From the NCBI GenBank assembly GCA_002633275.1, contig NWBO01000090.1:1-41961 (forward strand): a stretch of 41,961 nucleotides of DNA, given 5' to 3'. The translations under genes and the position numbers were made by a program. Positions 24,700-32,533 of the stretch are shown here, in pieces. Each line of letters begins with the position of its first letter. The stretch's first letter is position 1. Source of the DNA: Bacteroidales bacterium Phil12. GTDB lineage: Bacteria; Bacteroidota; Bacteroidia; Bacteroidales; P3. Below the pieces are notes generated by a model. The model had not been told where the DNA came from, did no database searches, and was given only the letters and a program-made list of their open reading frames with translations.

Positions 24700-25902
24700 T
24701 TATTCCTGTTCAATAATATCAGCTACATAACGGACAGTATAGTGCGAAAGCAAATAATTATGTCCAAGAACTCCCATACGTTCAATGTTCGACTTATCAT
24801 CAACGAAATATTGCATAGACGACATAAATGCTTGCAAATCGCCATTGATACACGCCTTGCCAAACCCCTTTGCCTCTGCCAACCGTCCCATATCAGTAAC
24901 GCTATCAGTAGCAAGAAGCACAGGCATAGAGTTTTCAAGATAAGATAATAAGCGCGACGGAAAATTTGGAATAGTGAAACGAGGATCAAGGAATATCAAC
25001 CCAACATCGCAAGCCCTGACAAGTTTATCATAATCCGACTTTGGTAATGCTGAAAGCAGCGTGCTATTGTTAGGCTTGTTATCTGAGAACCATTTTTTAA
25101 TTTTCGGATACTCCGTACCATTTCCCACAACCATAATATGACTTTCACTCTGAGATTCGTTCGTCTCAATTACTTTCAATAGAAAATTCAACCCCTGAGG
25201 TTTGCCAAGATTTCCTCCATAGATAAACACCGTCTTATCCGCCGAAATACTATATTTTGAAAGAATTTTTTCACGTTCTTCCGATGTCAATTTGCATTGT
25301 TCTATTGGCTCTATGGCATTAGGGCAAAGTTCTACTTTCTCGGGTTTAACTTCCGTATTGTTATCAATGATGTATTGACAATTAGCCAAAGACATACAGC
25401 CTATACGGTCAGAAAGTTGGTAAAGTCTGCGTTCTTTTTTTCTGAACATACGATGCAATAAACTTCCCTCTTTCATCATACCAAGATCTACGGCATTTTG
25501 AGGGAAAATATCTTTAAGCATTAGATAACTTCTCGCAGCGCACCGTTTTTTAATTCCTGCAATAACCTTGTTAAACGTAATAGGCGGAGTGGAATAAATA
25601 ACAAGGTCAAATTTTACATCTCCCAAATACTTCTTTATTGCACAGTCAAACTGTGGCTCCAATAACAATATTCCAATACCCTTTTCAATAATATTGGTCT
25701 TCTGAATATTGAGTGTGCGGATTTTCAGTATCTCGGCCCCCTTATCGTGAATGATATGTGTTGCTTTACCAAGACGCCTCTCTGTTGGACTTGCCACATA
25801 AATATGATGCCCGCGTTTGGCTAATTCCCGCATTAAATCGGGGTATATACCTCTTGCCGACAAAGATGTAAAATCACTTATTGTCAGAAACAGAATATTC
25901 AT
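24700..25902 (-). CDS. wbuB: WbuB-like glycosyltransferase (GT4), probable L-FucNAc transferase
   Basis: 400 residues, GT-B fold. N-terminal half: MNILFLTISDFTSLSARGIY, RGHHIYVASPTERR, IYSTPPITFN and LKDIFPQNAVDLGMM, a combination typical of WbuB-type enzymes of O-antigen loci. C-terminal half: VFIYGGNLGKPQGLNFLL and FLDPRFTIPNFPSRLLSYLENSMPVLLA. It begins directly after the fnlC stop. WbuB is known to transfer L-FucNAc; the three UDP-L-FucNAc genes just upstream make that the best guess, with the PglC product as acceptor. Confidence 0.85.
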   Translation of the reverse strand: MNILFLTISDFTSLSARGIYPDLMRELAKRGHHIYVASPTERRLGKATHIIHDKGAEILKIRTLNIQKTNIIEKGIGILLLEPQFDCAIKKYLGDVKFDLVIYSTPPITFNKVIAGIKKRCAARSYLMLKDIFPQNAVDLGMMKEGSLLHRMFRKKERRLYQLSDRIGCMSLANCQYIIDNNTEVKPEKVELCPNAIEPIEQCKLTSEEREKILSKYSISADKTVFIYGGNLGKPQGLNFLLKVIETNESQSESHIMVVGNGTEYPKIKKWFSDNKPNNSTLLSALPKSDYDKLVRACDVGLIFLDPRFTIPNFPSRLLSYLENSMPVLLATDSVTDMGRLAEAKGFGKACINGDLQAFMSSMQYFVDDKSNIERMGVLGHNYLLSHYTVRYVADIIEQE

Positions 25903-27081
25903 TTATTCTTTCCTCCACACCATTTTATTTACCACTCCCGTGTAGGACTGGATTATTTTGACGACTTTGGTTGAGACGTTTTCTTCGATGTAGTCGGGGA
26001 CGGGGATACCGTAGTCGCCTGCGGCGTTAAGGCTTACCGCCGTATCAACAGACTGCAACAATCCTTTTTCATCTATTCCAGAAAGGATGAAACACGCTTT
26101 GTCCAATGCCTCGGGACGCTCAGTAGAAGTGCGTATGCAAACAGCAGGGAAAGGTTTTCCGATACTTGTGAAGAAACTGCTTTCTTCGGGTAGCGTTCCG
26201 CTATCAGAAACTACTGCAAAAGCATTCATTTGAAGACAATTGTAGTCGTGAAATCCCAAAGGCTCGTGCTGAATGACACGTTTGTCAAGTTCAAAACCGC
26301 TGGTCTCTATACGCTTGCGGCTTCTTGGGTGGCAGGAGTAAAGAATCGGCATATCGTACTTGCGTGCCATTTGGTTTATGGCGTTGAAAAGGCATAGGAA
26401 GTTCTTTTCCGTGTCGATATTCTCTTCGCGATGAGCAGAAAGCAGTATGTAGTTGCCTTTCGTTAGTCCGAGGCGGCTGTGAATATCGCTTGCCTCAATC
26501 TCGGCAAGGTTGTTTCTCAAAACCTCCGCCATTGGAGAACCTGTAACGTAAGTTCTTTCCTTCGGCAGCCCGCAGTCGGCAAGATAGCGGCGTGCGTGTT
26601 CCGAATATGCCATATTCACATCCGAGATAATATCCACTATTCTGCGGTTCGTCTCTTCCGGCAAACATTCGTCCTTGCAACGGTTACCTGCTTCCATATG
26701 GAAAATCGGGATGTGCAGACGCTTTGCCCCGATAACTGAAAGGCAGGAGTTTGTATCTCCAAGCACCAAGACCGCATCTGGCTTTGTCGCAACCATAAGT
26801 TTATAACTCTGTGCGATAATGTTGCCGCAGGTCTCGCCCAAGTCTTCGCCCACAGCGTCCAAATACACTTCGGGCTCGGCAAGTTTCAAATCCTTGAAGA
26901 AAACTCCGTTCAGGTTATAATCATAATTCTGCCCCGTATGAGCAAGAATGGTATCAAAATATTTGCGACACTTGTCGATAACTGCCGCAAGACGGATTAT
27001 TTCCGGGCGTGTGCCTACGATGATAAGCAGTTTCAATCTGCCATCTTCTTTGAACTTTATGTCGTTGTAATTTGTCTGCAT
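25903..27081 (-). CDS. fnlC: UDP-L-FucNAc-forming 2-epimerase (FnlC/CapG/WbjD)
   Basis: Last step of UDP-L-FucNAc synthesis: C2 epimerisation of UDP-L-PneNAc. 392 residues of the non-hydrolysing UDP-GlcNAc 2-epimerase fold: IVGTRPEIIRL (about 21-31), HTGQNYDYNLNGVFF, LGDTNSCLSVIGAKR, HMEAGNRCKDECLPEETNRR, SAHREENID and SDSGTLPEES. It is quite different from the WecB at 14263-15411 (for example HMEAGNRC against HVEAGLRT), in line with a different substrate. The frame starts at 27081, 11 bases after fnlB. Confidence 0.9.
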   Translation of the reverse strand: MQTNYNDIKFKEDGRLKLLIIVGTRPEIIRLAAVIDKCRKYFDTILAHTGQNYDYNLNGVFFKDLKLAEPEVYLDAVGEDLGETCGNIIAQSYKLMVATKPDAVLVLGDTNSCLSVIGAKRLHIPIFHMEAGNRCKDECLPEETNRRIVDIISDVNMAYSEHARRYLADCGLPKERTYVTGSPMAEVLRNNLAEIEASDIHSRLGLTKGNYILLSAHREENIDTEKNFLCLFNAINQMARKYDMPILYSCHPRSRKRIETSGFELDKRVIQHEPLGFHDYNCLQMNAFAVVSDSGTLPEESSFFTSIGKPFPAVCIRTSTERPEALDKACFILSGIDEKGLLQSVDTAVSLNAAGDYGIPVPDYIEENVSTKVVKIIQSYTGVVNKMVWRKE

Positions 27082-27092
27082 TGCTATTCTTT

Positions 27093-28289
27093 TTATACTT
27101 TCTCGAAAAAGGTGTCGGGTCTTTCGGGGTCAAATTGCTCGTTTGCCCACATAAGTGTTACAAGGTTTTCGGTTTCCGACAGGTTAATGATGTTGTGAGT
27201 ATATCCCGGTAGCATATGCACTGCCTCAATCTTGTCTCCCGAAACATAAAAGTTTAACACCTCGTCTGTACCGATTTTGCGCTCCTGTATCAACCCGCGA
27301 CCCGATACTACAATGAAAAACTCCCATTTCGAATGGTGCCAGTGCTGTCCCTTTGTGATGCCAGGCTTCGATATATTGACGCTGAACTGTCCGCACTTGG
27401 CTGTCTTTAATAGTTCTGTGAAACTTCCCCTGTCGTCGCAGTTCATATTCAACTCAAACGCTACCTTTTCTTTTGGCAGATAACTCAAATAAGTACTGTA
27501 CATCTTCTTTGCAAAACTGCCGTTGGCAATCTCGGGCATAAGAAGTGTTTGCGGTTGGGATTTGAAACTGTCAAGTAACTCAACTATCTCGCCAAGTGTT
27601 GCCTTGTGTGTCGTCGGTGCGGCGCAGTATTTGCCTACTTTTGTAGGCACAGACTTTATTCCCTCAAACTCACAGCGGTGTTCTTTACCCTCCAAAGCAT
27701 CAAGCATCTCCGACACAAGGTCATCGATATATAACAGTTCCAATTCCACGCTCGGGTCATTAACCTGTATCGGCAAGTCGTTTGCGATATTGTTGCAGAA
27801 CGTCGCAACAGCCGAGTTATAATTCGGGCGACACCATTTGCCAAAGAGATTCGGAAAACGATACACCAATACCTTTGCACCGGTCTGTTTTGCATAATCG
27901 AACATCAGTTCTTCTCCCGCTTTCTTGCTTCGTCCGTAATCGCTATCGTATCGTCCGATGCAGGTCGCTTGAATGGAAGATGACAACATTACAGGGCAAG
28001 TGTTGGAATGCTTTTTCAAGGTTTCGAGAAGCGTCTCGGCAAATCCGAAGTTACCCTGCATAAACTCCGATTGCTCTTTCGGACGATTGACACCTGCAAG
28101 GTTAAACACGAAATCACATTCCTTGCAGTAGCGGTCTAACTCCTCGGCGGAAGAATCCACATCGTACTCAAACACTTCTTCTATCGAAAGTGCGGGACGT
28201 GTTCTGTCTTTTCCGCTTTGTATATTCCTAAGTGATGCACACAGGTTCTTACCAACGAATCCCTTTGCACCCGTTACCAATATCTTCAT
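27093..28289 (-). CDS. fnlB: CapF/FnlB bifunctional epimerase-reductase for UDP-L-FucNAc
   Basis: 398 residues with two domains. SDR domain at 1-about 265: MKILVTGAKGFVGKNL, FNLAGVNRP, and YGRSKKAGEE with the YxxxK pair. Cupin domain from about 270: QHWHHSKWEFFIVVSGRG (metal-binding His and Glu) and MLPGYTHNIIN. CapF proteins convert the FnlA product to UDP-L-PneNAc by C3 epimerisation in the cupin and C4 reduction in the SDR domain. 164 bases separate it from the fnlA stop; that gap has an A/T-rich region but no clear terminator or promoter. Confidence 0.92.
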   Translation of the reverse strand: MKILVTGAKGFVGKNLCASLRNIQSGKDRTRPALSIEEVFEYDVDSSAEELDRYCKECDFVFNLAGVNRPKEQSEFMQGNFGFAETLLETLKKHSNTCPVMLSSSIQATCIGRYDSDYGRSKKAGEELMFDYAKQTGAKVLVYRFPNLFGKWCRPNYNSAVATFCNNIANDLPIQVNDPSVELELLYIDDLVSEMLDALEGKEHRCEFEGIKSVPTKVGKYCAAPTTHKATLGEIVELLDSFKSQPQTLLMPEIANGSFAKKMYSTYLSYLPKEKVAFELNMNCDDRGSFTELLKTAKCGQFSVNISKPGITKGQHWHHSKWEFFIVVSGRGLIQERKIGTDEVLNFYVSGDKIEAVHMLPGYTHNIINLSETENLVTLMWANEQFDPERPDTFFEKV

Positions 28290-28453
28290 AAATAAATCTG
28301 TGTTGTTTTATTTGGGTTCTACGTTTCAACCGTTGTTTTCTATAAAAATGAAACGGCGTTTTGTCTGCGTGAAATTAAGAAAGATTTTCACGGTTTTAAG
28401 AAACAATCTGACGAAATCAAGAAATAATTTTCGCCAATTAAATTCCTGATAAT

Positions 28454-29503
28454 CTATCTTGCTAGATTCTCTTTTCCCGATAACTCATTTTGGATATATT
28501 CCAAGGCCGCTATCTTTGCCTTTGTCTCTTCCAAATTCAAACGACGGGTGTTGTCGCTGTTGAACTCCTCAATCGTTACGCGCTTCACGTCGCCGTCTAT
28601 GAAGAACTTGTCGTAGTTCAAATCCCTGTTGTCGGCAGGAACACGGAAAAAGTCTCCCATATCCACCGCCTTTGCGCATTCTTCCTTAGTCAGAAGCGTC
28701 TCGTACATCTTCTCGCCGTGGCGTATGCCGATAACCTTTATATCTTCCTTCTTTCCTCCGAACAGCTCGCACACCGCCTCCGCCTGAGTCTGTATTGTGC
28801 AGGCAGGGGCTTTCTGAACCAAGATGTCTCCATTCTCTCCGTGTTCAAACGCAAACAAAACCAAATCCACCGCCTCTTCAAGGCTCATAATAAAGCGCGT
28901 CATCTTCGGCTCGGTCAAAGTAATAGGGTTACCTTTACGTATCTGTTCAATCCACAGCGGAATAACACTGCCTCGCGAACACATCACATTGCCGTAACGT
29001 GTGCAGCAAATCTTTGTCTTGCCCGAATAACGGCTCTTAGCCACCGCTATTTTCTCTTCAACAGCTTTGGTGATGCCCATAGCGTTGATAGGATATGCAG
29101 CCTTGTCTGTCGAAAGACAGATAACACATTTAACGCCTGCCTCTATTGCTGCCGTAAGCACGTTGTCCGTTCCTATCACGTTGGTTCTTACCGCTTCCAT
29201 TGGGAAGAACTCGCAAGAGGGAACCTGCTTCAAGGCTGCGGCGTGGAATATGTAATCCACTCCTGTCATAGCCCCGCGACACGACTCCAACGAGCGCACA
29301 TCGCCTATGAAAAACTTAATCTTATGCGCCACGTCCGGATATTTTACTTGGTATTCGTGCCGCATATCGTCCTGTTTCTTCTCATCACGAGAGAAGATTC
29401 TTATTTCTCCGATGTCCGTTCTGAGAAAACGATTCAATACCGCATTCCCGAATGACCCCGTACCCCCTGTTATCAAGAGGGTCTTATCCTTAAATAAACT
29501 CAT
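28454..29503 (-). CDS. fnlA: UDP-GlcNAc 4,6-dehydratase, 5-inverting (FnlA/CapE/WbjB)
   Basis: First step of UDP-L-FucNAc synthesis. 349 residues; LLITGGTGSFGNAV (about 9-22), FHAAALKQVP, and active-site STDKAAYPINAMGITK (about 131-146) with Met142 replacing the usual Tyr and Lys146, as in CapE. RHGEKMYETLLT follows at about 259-270. It is a short soluble relative of the PglF-like enzyme at 19049-20953. A long frame on the opposite strand (28490-29455) is a shadow. First gene of the fnlA-fnlB-fnlC-wbuB series, with 355 bases of non-coding DNA before it. Confidence 0.93.
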   Translation of the reverse strand: MSLFKDKTLLITGGTGSFGNAVLNRFLRTDIGEIRIFSRDEKKQDDMRHEYQVKYPDVAHKIKFFIGDVRSLESCRGAMTGVDYIFHAAALKQVPSCEFFPMEAVRTNVIGTDNVLTAAIEAGVKCVICLSTDKAAYPINAMGITKAVEEKIAVAKSRYSGKTKICCTRYGNVMCSRGSVIPLWIEQIRKGNPITLTEPKMTRFIMSLEEAVDLVLFAFEHGENGDILVQKAPACTIQTQAEAVCELFGGKKEDIKVIGIRHGEKMYETLLTKEECAKAVDMGDFFRVPADNRDLNYDKFFIDGDVKRVTIEEFNSDNTRRLNLEETKAKIAALEYIQNELSGKENLAR

Positions 29504-29858
29504 ATCGTATTGTTTAGAATTACCTTGTTTAGATTATTGCGGCAAACTCCGCTTGCCACCCGTAAAAACTATCGTCCGACAGCCTTTCGATGCCAAAAAA
29601 TGTCAAAACACTTGCTTTTCCGATGCCAAAAAAATTATTATTGTTGCCAAAAACTTTGATTTACTTGCGTTTCGCAAAAAAAGAAATTGTTGGAATATAT
29701 ATTTGACTCCATTACGAGACAATCCCCACAAGAATTTTATTACAAAATGTATTTCTAAGCGTTACACATTCTTGCTAATGCAACACTTAAAATAACTCTA
29801 CAATAAAAAATGTAACTTACTCCGACAGTCAAGCGACTGTCTAAAAAGACACTAGATA
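29504..29858 (-). promoter_or_regulatory. 355-bp intergenic region upstream of fnlA with short repeats
   Basis: No gene. It holds a repeated CGATGCCAAAAAA (29588-29600 and 29621-29633, 33 bp apart), with a third GCCAAAAA at 29646-29653. These lie about 85-150 bases upstream of the fnlA start, on the minus strand reading TTTTTTGGCATCG. They could be activator sites or an A-tract bent region. They differ from the palindromic arrays elsewhere. No confident -7/-33 pair was found for fnlA. The stretch 29700-29858 shows nothing recognisable. Confidence 0.4.
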
Positions 29859-30386
29859 TTATTTACCCACGTATTTACAAGAACCTAAACCCGACATTTT
29901 ACTTCTGTTCCATGTCTGCTCACTCAAAACAAAGAGGTCTTCTTCTGCTAATAATTCTTTGCCCCATTTTGCTTGTAGCTGCTTTCCCGCAGGTATCTTT
30001 TTTAATAACTTATTTCTTAGTCGCAAAAATAAATTTTTGTCGAATTTATCTATCAGACAAATGTACTTTATCGGTTTATCCACTTTACCTTGGCAAAATC
30101 TGTAAAGGAAAGTGTCTCTATACTTCCCGCACAAACGGTTTATCAAATCATCCAAGGCTTCTTCTTTGCACCCGTTGTTATCCTTATTCAAGGCTGAACG
30201 CTTGTCAAAGCGTTTTATTTCTATAAACAAATAGGTTTTCGGTAACTCAACAATCGCATCAACAGCTTTCATACAATGACTAAGCCCGTGAAAATGCGGA
30301 TTCGCACTATCTTGCTCGTCAAACTTGTACAATTCCAGTGCTTTTGGAAAGACAAACTCGTAATCATCTACCGTAAGCCTACTCAT
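29859..30386 (-). CDS. Small protein with PD-(D/E)xK nuclease-like pattern, partner of ATPase
   Basis: 175 residues, not a family I can name. The N-terminal half shows KAVDAIVELPKTYLFIEIKRF: Asp43, then after 12 residues Glu56-Ile-Lys58 at the end of a predicted beta strand, the layout of a PD-(D/E)xK nuclease core. A helix (EEALDDLINRLCGKYRDTFLY) and another strand (PIKYICLID) follow, which fits the fold. The start overlaps the ATPase gene by eight bases, so the two are coupled. Pairs of an ATPase and a small nuclease are typical of phage-defence modules; the activity here is inference from pattern only. Confidence 0.55.
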   Translation of the reverse strand: MSRLTVDDYEFVFPKALELYKFDEQDSANPHFHGLSHCMKAVDAIVELPKTYLFIEIKRFDKRSALNKDNNGCKEEALDDLINRLCGKYRDTFLYRFCQGKVDKPIKYICLIDKFDKNLFLRLRNKLLKKIPAGKQLQAKWGKELLAEEDLFVLSEQTWNRSKMSGLGSCKYVGK

Positions 30387-31392
30387 CGCTCAACTGTTTA
30401 TTTATCTCTTTATTCAAAAGGCTGTCAAATGCTTCGTCTATGGGATTTTTTTCTATCTTGTCAAAATTGTTTGTTTCACTGCACTCAACAGCACCTTGCT
30501 CAGAACGATAAAGTGAAAAATACTTAATAGGCGTTTCTTTTTTAGTCGCCAAGTCCATTTCTTTCAAAAAAACGTAATCGTGCGTCGTTATAAATATCTG
30601 CACTCCCATTTTTTGCAATTCCAACAATATATTGACAACAATTGCAGTCAGTTTTGGATTCAAATTTGCTTCGGGTTCGTCCCAAAACAACACACTTCCT
30701 TTTATAAGCACTTCGTTTTGTATCAGCTTATACAACAATCCCAACTTCCTAAACCCCTCTGCCAATAAAGTAAATTCCAATTCACCGGATTTATTCTTCA
30801 AAAAAAATTGTTCTTCTTTGACTATCACTTTACCCGACATGACCTTATCCAACTTTTTAAGCAAAGAGTTCTGCTGTTCATTCAAACGACCTCTTGTTGC
30901 AGGCAATAAGGATTTGTCGATAATATCCGAATAAACCTCCTCAAAATGTATATGTTTTTCGGCATACAATGAACGAAAACCGGGAGCATTTGCCAACATA
31001 TCTTTGACGGGAATAAATATAGCCGAATTTCTCCTGTCTTCATTCCATTTAGATTTTTTTACATCTACATTATTCAGTGTACTTATCGTACAGGAAATAT
31101 GTCGCTGCTGTTTGTCTTCCGATGTTCTATACACAGTTACCTTCCCTTTTGAACGACCCACACCTCGATGCACTAATCGTCCTATTGAATTTGGGAGGAA
31201 GACATTCTTCAATTTCTGTCCGAAATCTAAATCCACTCGATTATCTATAACGCTGCAAGCCGCATAAACCGCTTTCATCACGTGCGTTTTACCAGTTCCG
31301 TTTTCCCCTACAAATATGTTTATTCCGTCAGAAAAATTCAATGTCAGTTTATCAAATACTGTAAACTTATCAAAGACAACCTTGTTTATCAT
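30379..31392 (-). CDS. AAA/ABC-type ATPase (AAA_21/AAA_15-like)
   Basis: 337 residues. Walker A FVGENGTGKTHVM (GENGTGKT at 29-36), a signature-like LLAEGFRKLGLL (about 209-220), Walker B VLFWDEPEANLNPKL (about 234-248), and switch His271 in IFITTHDY. This is the SMC/RecF-like ATPase head without a long coiled coil, the type found in OLD, PARIS, Septu and many uncharacterised defence operons. MINKVVFDKFTVFDKLTLNF is the usual start. Nothing links it to sugar chemistry. It has a strong promoter box just upstream and a coupled partner downstream, so it is probably an independent cargo module inside the polysaccharide locus. Confidence 0.85.
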   Translation of the reverse strand: MINKVVFDKFTVFDKLTLNFSDGINIFVGENGTGKTHVMKAVYAACSVIDNRVDLDFGQKLKNVFLPNSIGRLVHRGVGRSKGKVTVYRTSEDKQQRHISCTISTLNNVDVKKSKWNEDRRNSAIFIPVKDMLANAPGFRSLYAEKHIHFEEVYSDIIDKSLLPATRGRLNEQQNSLLKKLDKVMSGKVIVKEEQFFLKNKSGELEFTLLAEGFRKLGLLYKLIQNEVLIKGSVLFWDEPEANLNPKLTAIVVNILLELQKMGVQIFITTHDYVFLKEMDLATKKETPIKYFSLYRSEQGAVECSETNNFDKIEKNPIDEAFDSLLNKEINKQLSDE

Positions 31393-31416
31393 AGCACTTT
31401 ATCCAATAAATTTTTG

Positions 31417-31452
31417 CAAAGATACAATAAAAAATTATATCGCCTATTCAAA
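31417..31452 (-). promoter_or_regulatory. Promoter of the ATPase/nuclease-like pair
   Basis: On the minus strand TATCTTTGCA (-7 box at 31424-31417) is a near-ideal Bacteroidota promoter element. GTTTG (TTTG at 31452-31449), 24 bases upstream, may be the -33 box at longer than usual spacing. It overlaps the end of the upstream gene and lies 25 bases before the ATPase start, so this pair can be transcribed on its own. Confidence 0.6.
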
Positions 31453-32520
31453 CGGAACATTTTTTATATCCATTAAAGCCACATCGTTTTTCTTTGTGGC
31501 GATTGGTTGAAAGTAAAGAGTATCGCTATTATTCACGCCGTTCGGAAACTTAAACACTCCAAATTGGAATATAAACGGCAAGTAGTCTTTCTTTGCCGAA
31601 TATATTTCTCGGAAACCATTCTCACAATCTCCACAATACAAATGAACACTATCGTCTTTAATTCCCGAACCTCTTTTACGATTAAACAATAATCCTTTTA
31701 AAGACTGATTTCTGCCGTCAGGTTCAACCGTAGAAGAAAGTACATATTGATTTTTCCATTTACAACCATAGATACAAGACCCAGCTATTTCACCAATCGA
31801 CCTTAACTGCAATGTATGTACATTCCATACATATATATGATTATTAGCAAAAGGCGTATCCGTTGCATACAAAAGACCTTCTTTAATTGGGAAAACAACA
31901 CAGGCTCTGTATTTTTGATTTCCGCCACATATTTTTTCAACTTTATTGAAATCATCACTAACTTTCCAAATAGCCGCCGCATCATCAAAATCCCCTGTAA
32001 ATACCCAAAGACATTCTCTGTATTTATCTGCAACTATATTATGGATATGATTTATTTCCCCCTGCGCAAATGTATGTACAACTTCCCAGTCGTTAGTACT
32101 TACACGGCGGTATATGTTAACTGGTTTTTTCATTGAATTTCCGAGATACCCACCAAACACCACACCGTCCGCAAAGCCTTTTAGCTCTTTCACATTTGTA
32201 AAAATCAGCGGTCTTATTCCGACTGGCAGTGTATATCCTTTCGATAGACTATTCTTTGAAAAACAATACTCATACAAAACATTCTTTACTGAAATAAGTA
32301 TGTTATCATCATCTAAAGCTATTGCCGTCCTAATACCCAACCTTTTGAGACGATAATATAATTTACTTTTTGCCAATACTCTTTCTTCAAAAGAAGAGAA
32401 CAACCTATATTTTCCGACAATCTTTCCTTCTTCCAACACGTACAGCATTCCATACCTATAACAAACTAAATTGCCATTAGGAAAAAAGCATATCGGACTT
32501 GTATGAGACATCTTTTTCAT
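31444..32520 (-). CDS. Unknown protein, beta-propeller-like
   Basis: 358 residues, no signal peptide, not a family I recognise. It shows a series of short beta-type blocks with aromatic residues at fairly regular intervals: PNGNLVCYRYGMLYVLEEGK, DDDNILISVKNVLYEY, GVVFGGYLGN, CLWVFTGDFDDAAAIWKV, GLLYATDTPFANNHIYVW and YVLSSTVEP. IHNIVAD and the WVFTGD block resemble sialidase- or Kelch-like propeller repeats. It sits between an AAC(3)-type gene (13 bases away) and the ATPase promoter, in a run of polysaccharide genes, so a role in glycan assembly or modification is possible but unproven. Confidence 0.45.
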   Translation of the reverse strand: MKKMSHTSPICFFPNGNLVCYRYGMLYVLEEGKIVGKYRLFSSFEERVLAKSKLYYRLKRLGIRTAIALDDDNILISVKNVLYEYCFSKNSLSKGYTLPVGIRPLIFTNVKELKGFADGVVFGGYLGNSMKKPVNIYRRVSTNDWEVVHTFAQGEINHIHNIVADKYRECLWVFTGDFDDAAAIWKVSDDFNKVEKICGGNQKYRACVVFPIKEGLLYATDTPFANNHIYVWNVHTLQLRSIGEIAGSCIYGCKWKNQYVLSSTVEPDGRNQSLKGLLFNRKRGSGIKDDSVHLYCGDCENGFREIYSAKKDYLPFIFQFGVFKFPNGVNNSDTLYFQPIATKKNDVALMDIKNVPFE

Positions 32521-32533
32521 ATTCTCAAACCAA

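Noticed and set aside
28490-29455. Long open frame of 321 codons on the + strand
   Set aside because: It lies fully antisense to fnlA, whose family motifs are all intact on the other strand; the translation has no recognisable domain and is a codon-bias shadow.
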